From JBPCOB01 sp051000715 (GTDB taxonomy: Bacteria > Actinomycetota > Actinomycetes > JALYNC01): a DNA stretch of 8,031 nt. Under the pieces are notes generated by a model, which ran no database searches, was not told where the DNA came from, and saw nothing but the letters and a program-made list of their open reading frames with translations. A program made the position numbers and the translations under genes. This document shows positions 1 through 5,688 of this stretch, piece after piece (position 1 is the stretch's first letter; every line of letters begins with the position of its first letter). The DNA lies in the NCBI GenBank assembly GCA_051000715.1, contig JBPCOB010000213.1, positions 1-8,031 of the forward strand, given 5' to 3'.

Positions 1-1
1 G

Positions 2-469
2 GCGGTCTTCAACATCGCGGCAACCGGCGCCATCACGTTCTGGGTGCCGATCATGATCTTCGCCTTCTTGTACGGCCTGTCGATGGACTACGAGGTGTTC
101 ATCCTGGCCCGGATGCGGGAGGAGTACGACGTCAGCGGATCCACCGACACCGCCGTGATCGAGGGTCTCGGCCGTACCGGCCGGCTGGTCACCAGTGCTG
201 CGCTGATCCTCTTCCTGGCGTTCATCTCGCTGGCGGCCGGCCCGTCGACCGACGTCAAGGTCCTCGCCACCGGCCTGGGCGTCGGCATCCTGCTCGACGC
301 GACCGTCGTACGGGCACTGCTGGTCCCCGCGCTGGTGTCGCTGTTCGGTCGGTGGAACTGGTGGCTGCCCTCCTGGGCGGCGCGACCGCTGCGGGTGGCT
401 CCGTCAGCCGCGGTACCGGAGCAGCGCCGGCCGCCCCACGCCATACCTGTGGGCGCGCGACGATCTTAG
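2..469 (+). CDS. MMPL-family membrane transporter, C-terminal fragment
   Basis: This is the last 155 residues of an RND/MMPL-superfamily transporter; the gene begins before the window. The visible part opens inside a membrane helix and carries the family signature GLSMDYEVF at residues 25-33, whose Asp29-Tyr30 matches the proton-relay Asp-Tyr pair known in MmpL proteins. A charged loop follows (about 37-58), then two or three hydrophobic helices (about 62-80, 86-104 and 106-116) with a GILLDATVVRALLVPAL stretch typical of the end of the second transmembrane bundle. The last 35 residues are a basic, proline-rich cytoplasmic tail. Members export lipids, siderophores or drugs; the substrate cannot be told from this piece. 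Its TAG stop lies only 2 bases from the stop of the convergent amidohydrolase gene, leaving no room for a separate terminator. Family assignment is firm; the substrate is unknown. Confidence 0.92.
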   Translation, partial: AVFNIAATGAITFWVPIMIFAFLYGLSMDYEVFILARMREEYDVSGSTDTAVIEGLGRTGRLVTSAALILFLAFISLAAGPSTDVKVLATGLGVGILLDATVVRALLVPALVSLFGRWNWWLPSWAARPLRVAPSAAVPEQRRPPHAIPVGARRS

Positions 470-471
470 GG

Positions 472-1722
472 TCAGCGAGCGACCGGCGCGCCCAGCGAGC
501 GGCGCGGCGCCGTCCGGGACTCGGCCGCATCGGTCACCGGCTCGGCCAGCGCGGCCAGCGCCGTCGCGACGAAGACCCGCACCCCGAGCCCGATCGCGCG
601 CTCGTCGACATCGAAGGTGCCGCGGTGCAGATCACCCGGTACCACGAAGTCGGGGCTGCAGGTACCGAGCCGGCCGAGCGCGCCCGGCACGGTCTCGAGG
701 TACCACGCGAAGTCCTCGCCCCCGAGGCTCTGCTCGGTCGGGACCACCGAACCGGGCCCGAGCGCGGACTCCGCGGCCCGGGCCATCAGCGCCGCGCAGC
801 CCTCCTCGTTGACCACCGGCGGTACGCCGCGGCGATAGGAGATCTCGACCTCCACGCCGGTCGGCGCGGCAACGGCCTCGACCAGCTCCCGGAGCAGGTC
901 GGGGGCGCAGGTCCACACCCCGTGGTCGAGCACCCGGACCGTGCCGCGGGCTATGCCGCTCTGGGGGATGACGTTGGGGGCCGTTCCGGCGGCGATCTGT
1001 CCCCAGACGAGGCTGAGGCCGGCCCGCGGGTCGACCCGACGTGACAGCAGCGCGGGCACCCGGGTGACGATCTCGCCGAGCGCGAAGACGACATCGGCAC
1101 TCAGGTGTGGCCGAGCGGTGTGCCCACCGGCGCCGGTTACCACGACCTCGATCTGGTCGGCCGCCGCCGTGATGGGCCCGGCCCGTACGCCGAGCCGCCC
1201 GACCTCGGCGCGCGGGTCACAGTGCAGCGCGAAGATGCTGCGTACGCCGTCCAGCCCGCCGGCGTTGACGACGTCTAGCGCGCCGCCGGGGGTGAGCTCC
1301 TCTGCGGGCTGGAAGAGCAGCCGGACCCGGCCGGGCAGGCTGCCGGTGCGCGCCATCTCGGCCAGCGCGAGACCGGCCCCGAGCAGCGCGGTCGTGTGCA
1401 CGTCGTGGCCGCAGGCGTGCGAGACGCCCTCGACCGTCGACCGGTACGGCACCTCCTTCTCGTCCGGCAGCGGCAGCGCGTCGAGGTCGGCCCGCAGAGC
1501 GACCGGCGGACCGTCCCCGTCGCCGACATCGCAGATCAACCCGGTGCCCCCGGGCAGCGTCCGCGGCGCCAGGCCAGCGGCCTCGAGTCGCGACCCGATG
1601 AGCGCCGTCGTGGCGTACTCGGCTCGACCCAGCTCCGGGTGCGCGTGCAGCTGTCGGCGTACGTCGATCAGGTCCGGCTCGGCTGCTTGCAAGAACGCGT
1701 CGAGTGAGGCATGACGGTTCAT
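472..1722 (-). CDS. M20D-family metallo-amidohydrolase (N-acyl amino acid / peptidase-like)
   Basis: A 416-residue zinc- or manganese-type amidohydrolase of the M20D group (HipO, IAA-amino-acid hydrolase, AmiA/AmiB-like), which cleaves N-acyl or amide bonds on amino acids. The family's metal and catalytic residues are all present: HACGHDVHT (Cys104, His106), QPAEE (Glu141 general base, Glu142 metal), ALHCDP (His167) and DLHRG (His366). The inserted dimerisation/lid domain runs from about 187 to 300 and includes GAGGHTARPH. RRQLHAHPELG at 22-32 is the usual N-terminal family motif. Length is normal for the family. ATG 1722 is chosen because it overlaps the TGA of the upstream ligase gene as ATGA (1719-1722), which implies translational coupling. 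In M. tuberculosis, M20 amidohydrolases (amiA1/amiB1) lie divergently beside the PNP gene; here a PNP remnant lies on the far side of the ligase gene. The cytoplasmic substrate is not known; it may be a product of the partner ligase, but that is inference. Confidence 0.94.
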   Translation of the reverse strand: MNRHASLDAFLQAAEPDLIDVRRQLHAHPELGRAEYATTALIGSRLEAAGLAPRTLPGGTGLICDVGDGDGPPVALRADLDALPLPDEKEVPYRSTVEGVSHACGHDVHTTALLGAGLALAEMARTGSLPGRVRLLFQPAEELTPGGALDVVNAGGLDGVRSIFALHCDPRAEVGRLGVRAGPITAAADQIEVVVTGAGGHTARPHLSADVVFALGEIVTRVPALLSRRVDPRAGLSLVWGQIAAGTAPNVIPQSGIARGTVRVLDHGVWTCAPDLLRELVEAVAAPTGVEVEISYRRGVPPVVNEEGCAALMARAAESALGPGSVVPTEQSLGGEDFAWYLETVPGALGRLGTCSPDFVVPGDLHRGTFDVDERAIGLGVRVFVATALAALAEPVTDAAESRTAPRRSLGAPVAR

Positions 1723-2921
1723 CCCGCCGACTCCGGAACGGCGATCGGCTGCCGCGGCTGCGGCGGGCCCTCCGCCGGCGCGGTGACGGTCGGCTTGTCC
1801 GTCCGAAGCTCCTCGATGAGCGAGTCGACGACCGCCTCGAGGTTGCCGTCGTTAGCCTCGGCCACGGCACGCTGGCGCCGGTAGCTGGCACCGGTCGCCA
1901 GGATGTTCTTGACGTCGGCGAGCTCGTCGGGGCATCCCAGCCGCTCGGCGATGGGCATCAGCTCATCGACCAGTTCGACGATGGCGTCCTGGACCGGCAG
2001 GGTCGTACCCCGGTCGTCGATGATGATCTCGGCCTCCAGTCCGTACCGCGCGGCGCGCCACTTGTTCTCCCGCAACACCCAACTCGTGGGCATCGGCAAG
2101 GTGTACCCGCGGTCGAGCTGGCTGTTCAGCTGATCGACCAGGCACTGGCTCAGCGCGGCCACCATGCCGATCTCGGACAGCGTCGGCAACCCGTCGCAGA
2201 TGCGCAGCTCCACCGTGCCGAAGCCGGGATGGGGTCGGATGTCCCACCAGACCTCGCGCACTGACTGGATCGTCTTCGCCGATATCAGGGTGGCCATGAA
2301 CTGCTCGAACTGGTCCCAGCCGGACAGCTGGTAGGGCAGCCCGGCCGTCGGCAGGCCCTCGAACACCTTGCTTCGGCTGGATGCCAGGCCGGTGTCGGTG
2401 CCGATCCAGTAGGGGCTGGACGCCGAGAGGGCGAGGAAGTGCGGCACGTACGCCGTCAGCGCGTTGACGATCGGTATGACCTTCTCCGGCGAGCGAACTC
2501 CCACGTGGACGTGGATGCCGAAGATCTGCAACCGGCGAGCCAGCCACTGCATCTGCTCGACGAGGGCGGCGTAGCGCGGGTTGGGTGAGATCTCCTGGGT
2601 GGCCCAGTCGGTGATCGGGTGGGTGCCCGAACACATCACACCGAGCCCACGGCGCTCCGCCGCCTCGGCCACCGAACCGACGGTCTCGGCCAGGTCGGCC
2701 TTGGCCTCCGAGACGGTCGTGCAGATGCCCGTGATCACCTCGATACATGACTCGAGCAGCTCGTACTTGGCCTTGGGATGCTCCCCGCCGTACGGCTTGG
2801 ACAGCTCACCGAGGATGTCGGTCGCACCGCTGCGCAGCTGGCGGGTGTCGAGATCCACCAGCTCGAGCTCCCACTCGACTCCGAGGCTAGAGCGGGGGGA
2901 GGACGCGAACGGGATCTGCAC
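1719..2921 (-). CDS. GCS2-family glutamate-cysteine-ligase-like carboxylate-amine ligase
   Basis: A 400-residue ATP-grasp-like ligase of the GCS2/YbdK family, which joins a carboxylate to an amine through an acyl phosphate. Visible motifs in order: GVEWELELVD (14-23), which carries metal-binding acidic residues; ELLESCIEVITG (54-65); SGTHPITDW (98-106); RRLQIFGIHVHVGV (129-142); SRSKVFEGLPTAGLP (182-196); WWDIRPHPGFGTVELRICD (225-243); and RENKWRAARYGLEA (284-297). The last 25 residues are a proline-rich, poorly conserved tail. The GTG start at 2921 is preceded by the strong Shine-Dalgarno run GGAGGAGGG. It is the first gene of a two-gene operon with the M20D hydrolase (ATGA overlap). Actinobacteria normally make mycothiol rather than glutathione, so true gamma-glutamylcysteine synthesis is not assured; YbdK has only weak activity of that kind. 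The mycobacterial EgtA of ergothioneine synthesis belongs to the same broad superfamily, but no egtB-E neighbour is seen. Family certain, substrate open. Confidence 0.94.
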   Translation of the reverse strand: MQIPFASSPRSSLGVEWELELVDLDTRQLRSGATDILGELSKPYGGEHPKAKYELLESCIEVITGICTTVSEAKADLAETVGSVAEAAERRGLGVMCSGTHPITDWATQEISPNPRYAALVEQMQWLARRLQIFGIHVHVGVRSPEKVIPIVNALTAYVPHFLALSASSPYWIGTDTGLASSRSKVFEGLPTAGLPYQLSGWDQFEQFMATLISAKTIQSVREVWWDIRPHPGFGTVELRICDGLPTLSEIGMVAALSQCLVDQLNSQLDRGYTLPMPTSWVLRENKWRAARYGLEAEIIIDDRGTTLPVQDAIVELVDELMPIAERLGCPDELADVKNILATGASYRRQRAVAEANDGNLEAVVDSLIEELRTDKPTVTAPAEGPPQPRQPIAVPESAG

Positions 2922-2924
2922 CGA

Positions 2925-2933
2925 CCCTCCTCC
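2925..2933 (-). promoter_or_regulatory. Strong ribosome binding site fixing the GTG start of the GCS2 gene
   Basis: On the minus strand GGAGGAGGG lies just before the GTG at 2921-2919. The spacing is normal and it is the best Shine-Dalgarno match in the window. It supports the GTG start and suggests efficient translation of the ligase, with the hydrolase then translated by coupling. Confidence 0.65.
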
Positions 2934-2953
2934 GAGCTATGGACAACCCCGTC

Positions 2954-2977
2954 AGGGTAGTGGCTCCGTCCGGACGG
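2954..2977 (-). promoter_or_regulatory. Possible promoter/operator of the GCS2-M20D operon with a perfect 12-bp palindrome
   Basis: CCGTCCGGACGG at 2966-2977 is a perfect palindrome. Just downstream on the minus strand, TACCCT (complement of 2954-2959) fits the actinobacterial TANNNT minus-10 pattern and would start transcription about 25 bases before the GTG. The palindrome would then lie in the minus-35/minus-10 spacer, a usual place for a repressor. No good minus-35 is seen. GC-rich sequence gives short palindromes by chance, so this stays tentative. Confidence 0.3.
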
Positions 2978-3007
2978 TCGGCTGGCCAAGGCACCGCGAG
3001 CGAGCCG

Positions 3008-3025
3008 GAGCCGCGACCGCGGCTC
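3008..3025. repeat. Inverted repeat, 8-bp perfect arms with a 2-base centre
   Basis: GAGCCGCG (3008-3015), AC, CGCGGCTC (3018-3025). The surrounding 3011-3088 also holds four direct GCGAC copies, at 3013, 3030, 3046 and 3084. No T-run follows on either strand, so it does not look like an intrinsic terminator. It could be a protein-binding site, or simply low-complexity GC sequence left after the deletion that removed most of the PNP gene. Confidence 0.35.
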
Positions 3026-3112
3026 AGCCGCGACTGCCCACGATCGCGACCGCAACTCGCCGCGGCTCGGGACGCGGCCGACCGCGACCTTGGATCAGCT
3101 CACGGTCCAGAG

Positions 3113-3328
3113 TCGGCACTGGGCGCTAGGGTCGCCCGGCGTGACCCCCTCACTGAGGTGGATCCCGGCCCGGGCCGCCGGCGCGGAGGTGCTGGGGTTC
3201 TCTCTGGTGACCAACCAGGCGGCCGGGCTCGCCGGAGCGCCGCTGGACCACGCTGAGGAGCTCGCCGCCAGCGGGACGCCCTCCGACGCATGGGCGGGCT
3301 GGTCGCCAAGGTGATCGGGCGAATGTGA
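3113..3328 (+). pseudogene. Purine nucleoside phosphorylase (trimeric type), decayed C-terminal remnant
   Basis: Read in successive frames, this stretch gives the C-terminal end of a trimeric PNP. The first part (3113-3160) reads SALGA...TEV, fitting family LGADxVGMSTVPEV with exact spacing at LGA and EV. After one extra G in GTGG (3158-3161) the frame changes to IPARAAGAEVLGFSLVTN and then QAAGLAGAPLDHAEELAA, an excellent match to the family core; human PNP has [20 protein letters not shown] and then HEEVLAAG. Near 3269 the frame shifts back, and DALRRMGGLVAKVIGRM plus TGA at 3326-3328 forms the usual last helix. The purine-contacting Asn of VTN is kept. About 200 N-terminal residues, with the phosphate and ribose sites, are absent: only about 190 bases separate this from the GCS2 gene. 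A functional enzyme is therefore not possible from this locus. The fragment probably records a once-intact PNP next to the amidohydrolase, as in mycobacteria. Confidence 0.75.
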
Positions 3329-4125
3329 GCGGTCGGGTGCTTGTCACCGGCGCCGCCGGGACGATCGGGGTGATGCTGCGGCGGGGGCTGCCCGCGCTCG
3401 GCTGGCGGCTTCGGCTGCTCGACACCGCCCAGCCTGGCCCGGCAGCACCCGGCGAGGAGATCGTGAACGCCGACATCCGGAACGGCGCAGCCGTCGAGGC
3501 CGCCATGACCGGGATCGAGGCGGTAGTGCACCTCGCCGCGTATCCGTCCCCGGCAACGCCGTTCGCGGACGTCCTCGAGGTGAACATCGCCGGCACCTAT
3601 GAGGTGTTCGACGCCGCCCGGCGGGCTGGCGTGCCGCGGATCGTCTTCGCGAGCAGCAACCACGCGGTCGGCTTCACGCCCCGGGCCGAGCTGGTGGGAG
3701 TCGACGTACCGCCGCGGCCGGACAGCTATTACGGGGTGAGCAAGGTCTTCGGCGAGGCACTCGGCCGCCTGTACGCCGACCGCTACGGCATGCGGGTCGC
3801 CGCGCTGCGGATCGGCAGCTGCCAGGACCGGCCGGTAACCCGGCGGCATCTGTCCACCTGGCTCAGCCCGGGTGACATGGTGCGCCTGGCCGCCGCCTGC
3901 CTGGCCGCACCTGACCTGACCTACGCCGTCGTCTACGGCATCTCGGCGAACAACCGCCGGTGGTGGGACCTCGGGCCGGGCCGCGCGCTCGGGTACGAGC
4001 CGGTCGACGACGCGGAGGCCTACGCCGCCGAGGTGCTCGCCGGCGCTCCACCCGCGAACCCGGACAACCCCGAGGAACGCTACGTAGGCGGGGAGTTCGC
4101 CGGTCCCGACTACGACGCCCGGTGA
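3325..4125 (+). CDS. udh: Uronate dehydrogenase (NAD-dependent, extended SDR family)
   Basis: A 266-residue NAD-dependent dehydrogenase that oxidises D-galacturonate or D-glucuronate at C1 to the aldarolactone, the first step of oxidative uronate catabolism in the cytoplasm. The Rossmann glycine motif VTGAAGTIG is at 7-15, an acidic Asp33 ends strand beta-2 (NAD preference), HLAAYPSP follows at 69-76, and the catalytic YGVSK has Tyr136 and Lys140 with Ser110/Ser111 before it. Long blocks match Agrobacterium Udh as I recall it: RIVFASSNH (105-113), DVPPRPD (127-133), LRIGSC (161-166), LSTWLSP (176-182) and ISANNRRWWD (206-215). Length is the family norm. The GTG start at 3325 overlaps the TGA that ends the PNP remnant (ATGTGA), and its own TGA overlaps another GTG at 4122. 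No aldarate dehydratase or aldolase is visible nearby, so the rest of the pathway must lie elsewhere. A related sugar epimerase is the main alternative, but the motifs favour Udh. Confidence 0.9.
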   Translation: MSGRVLVTGAAGTIGVMLRRGLPALGWRLRLLDTAQPGPAAPGEEIVNADIRNGAAVEAAMTGIEAVVHLAAYPSPATPFADVLEVNIAGTYEVFDAARRAGVPRIVFASSNHAVGFTPRAELVGVDVPPRPDSYYGVSKVFGEALGRLYADRYGMRVAALRIGSCQDRPVTRRHLSTWLSPGDMVRLAAACLAAPDLTYAVVYGISANNRRWWDLGPGRALGYEPVDDAEAYAAEVLAGAPPANPDNPEERYVGGEFAGPDYDAR

Positions 4126-4207
4126 CTCCGGACCTGCTCGCGCACAACCTACGCAGCAATGTCGCCTCGCTGCTCGATCCCGGCTGGCCGTTCGCCTGCG
4201 GTGCGGG

Positions 4208-5272
4208 CTACGGCGTCGACGAGCGGGCGGCCGACGAGGACGGCGGCGGCGGGGTGGAGCGGCCGGGCGACGGGCTCGGCGAGGCGGATAGGAACGGGCT
4301 CGGTGCCGACGGCGCGGGCGACGCGGACGATGCGGCGGTGGCCAGGGGCGGCACCGACAACGGAGGCCCGGTGCGTTCCGCCGCCTGGCCGGTGGCCGGA
4401 TCATGGACAGACTGCTCCATCGGGAAGGCGTTGGTCACCTCGCTGCCGTCGGCAGTCACGGGAAGGCGCCGCTCGATCGGAACGCCGTCGAGCCCGTAAG
4501 GCGCCAGGTTGTCGATCGGCCGGCCGTCCTGGTCGAAGAGCCGTACGCCGGTCAGCGGCCACCCGTCCGGCCCATACGGGTAGATGTTGGTGATCGGCGT
4601 ACCGTCCGGCCCGATGAGGGAGCCCGACCCGAACGACGGTGACGCGACGCTGCTGGTCGGCTCGGCCTGCGCGAACTGACCCGAGCCCAGCGCCGCCAGG
4701 ACGGCGAGCACGAGCAGCGTGTTCCCGATCACCACCAGCGGCGTCCAGCTGGGACGACTCGCGGTACGCCGGCCGAGAGCGACTGAAGCGACCATTGCGG
4801 CGAGTGCCCCGGCCAGGCCGAGTACCCTGGTGCCGGAGAAGGTAGGGATCGGGAAACTGTCGCGGGCTCCGTAATCGGTCATCCACGACAGCACTTCGAC
4901 GGACAGGTAACCGCGCAGTACCCACCAGCCCGGCCGCAGCTCCGGCAGGAAGTCCAGCGTGGCCCGCACGGCCGGGTGGACCACCGCGGCGTCCCGGATC
5001 CGCGCGATCCGTTCGCCCACCTCCTCCATGCGGTCGATCCCGGCGCGGGACACAGTGGCCGGCAGCCCCACCGAGGCGCGGAGCTCGGCGGCGTACTCCG
5101 CGGGTGGTCCGAGCCGGGTGGACAGTGGCGCGTCGGACTCGGCCGCCACCTCGCGGAGGTGTTGCGGCAGGTCCTCGAGCAGCTCGTCACGCTGCTCGGC
5201 CGGCAGGTCGGCAAGCGCGGAACGCACCGCCGCGACGTAGCGGCTGACGTCGTCAATCACGGTGGCGCTCAT
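4208..5272 (-). CDS. PadR-associated membrane protein with HAAS domain and 26-residue repeats
   Basis: A 354-residue membrane protein. Residues 5-45 form a helical HAAS-type domain (SRYVAAVRSALADLP...LLEDLPQHL), the module that usually accompanies PadR regulators. A hydrophobic segment with WWVLRGYL (116-131) and two clear transmembrane helices (about 148-167 and 177-196) follow. Three helices would place the C-terminus outside; if the first segment is not membrane-spanning the tail would be inside. Residues 221-285 hold three copies of a DGxPIxNxxPYG repeat exactly 26 residues apart, and 305-354 is a Ser/Pro/Ala-rich, probably disordered tail. ATG 5272 is chosen because it overlaps the padR TGA as ATGA and begins directly at the HAAS domain. 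The same frame stays open upstream to 5632, but that arginine-rich extension lies antiphase over padR and is not credible. Likely a partner or target of PadR control; molecular function is unknown. Confidence 0.87.
   Translation of the reverse strand: MSATVIDDVSRYVAAVRSALADLPAEQRDELLEDLPQHLREVAAESDAPLSTRLGPPAEYAAELRASVGLPATVSRAGIDRMEEVGERIARIRDAAVVHPAVRATLDFLPELRPGWWVLRGYLSVEVLSWMTDYGARDSFPIPTFSGTRVLGLAGALAAMVASVALGRRTASRPSWTPLVVIGNTLLVLAVLAALGSGQFAQAEPTSSVASPSFGSGSLIGPDGTPITNIYPYGPDGWPLTGVRLFDQDGRPIDNLAPYGLDGVPIERRLPVTADGSEVTNAFPMEQSVHDPATGQAAERTGPPLSVPPLATAASSASPAPSAPSPFLSASPSPSPGRSTPPPPSSSAARSSTP
4418..4606 (-). repeat. Three tandem 26-residue (78-bp) coding repeats in the HAAS protein tail
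   Basis: In the encoded protein the pattern DG-x-P-I-x-N-x-x-P-Y-G starts at Asp223, Asp249 and Asp275, with the Asn at 229, 255 and 281: an exact 26-residue period. A second DG in each of the first two units (Asp236 and Asp262) keeps the same period. The third unit is degenerate (DGSEVTNAFPM) and cut short. The DNA copies have diverged, so this is an old duplication kept by selection on the protein rather than a recent slip. Confidence 0.7.
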
Positions 5273-5601
5273 GCCGCACCTCTCTCCAGGCCGAGCAGGG
5301 AGCTCATCGTCTCGGCAAAGGACTGCCAGGTCTTGGTCGAGTCGGCCAGCAGCCGCCGACCGGCGGCGTTCACGCCGTAGTACCTGCGGTGCGGGCCCTC
5401 CTCTGAGGGGACCACGTACGACGTGAGGTGCCCGCCGGCGTAGAGCCGGCGCAGCGTCCCGTACACGGAGGCGTCGCCGACGTTGTCCAGTCCGGCGGCC
5501 CGCAGCCGGCGTACGACGTCGTACCCGTAGCCGTCCGCCTCGGCGACCACCGCCAGGACGGCGACGTCGAGCACCCCCTTGAGCAGCTGCGTGGTATCCA
5601 T
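5269..5601 (-). CDS. PadR-family transcriptional repressor
   Basis: A 110-residue short-form PadR regulator made of one winged-helix domain. The N-terminal helix (MDTTQLLKGVLDVAVLAVV, 1-19) is followed by YGYDVVRRL (25-33). The recognition segment VGDASVYGTLRRLYAGGHL spans 41-59. The beta-wing EEGPHRRYYGVNAAGRRLL (67-85) has the family Arg-Arg-Tyr-Tyr pattern, and residues 86-105 form the dimerisation helix. The ATG at 5601 is preceded on its strand by GGGAG four bases away. Its TGA overlaps the ATG of the HAAS membrane protein (ATGA, 5269-5272), the classical PadR/HAAS operon arrangement. PadR proteins usually repress their own operon and often a divergent exporter; here a divergent EamA transporter lies 87 bases away and shares the intergenic region. 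The ligand is unknown. Confidence 0.95.
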   Translation of the reverse strand: MDTTQLLKGVLDVAVLAVVAEADGYGYDVVRRLRAAGLDNVGDASVYGTLRRLYAGGHLTSYVVPSEEGPHRRYYGVNAAGRRLLADSTKTWQSFAETMSSLLGLERGAA

Positions 5602-5642
5602 GCGTCTCCCGCCTCGCGCCGGTGCTGCGCAACCTACACTAC

Positions 5643-5662
5643 TATGCTATTCGCACTAGCGA
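5643..5662. promoter_or_regulatory. Shared padR / EamA promoter region with candidate PadR operator
   Basis: The 87 bases between the two divergent starts contain an AT-richer pocket unusual for this genome. TATGCT (5643-5648) fits a minus-10 for the + strand transporter, and its near-complement TAGCAT (5649-5644) fits one for padR, so the two promoters would overlap. TCGC-ACTA-GCGA (5651-5662) is an inverted repeat with 4-bp perfect arms that extends imperfectly outward (6 of 10 positions per arm). It lies where a dimeric repressor could block both promoters. Neither minus-35 is good. The EamA gene has its own ribosome site AGGTGAG at 5680-5686. Confidence 0.4.
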
Positions 5663-5688
5663 TTGTGACGACACCCAACAGGTGAGCG

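Noticed and set aside
2939..3256. Small plus-strand gene starting at the ATG at 2939
   Set aside because: Its N-terminal two thirds are low-complexity and unlike any protein I recognise; only the short LGA...TEV part matches, as the first frame of the PNP remnant.
3100..4404. Long minus-strand open frame opposite udh (434 codons)
   Set aside because: The translation is arginine/proline/histidine-rich with no family motif and it overlaps the clear udh gene; it is the antisense shadow of GC-rich coding sequence.
3960..4499. Plus-strand open frame of 179 codons spanning the end of udh and the HAAS gene
   Set aside because: The first part is a shifted shadow of udh and the last part is antisense to the HAAS protein tail. 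Only the short middle piece after GTG 4122 is kept as a tentative finding.
5273..5632. N-terminal extension of the HAAS membrane protein to an ATG at 5632
   Set aside because: The extra 120 residues are an arginine-rich shadow of padR; the ATGA overlap at 5269-5272 and the HAAS domain start support ATG 5272.
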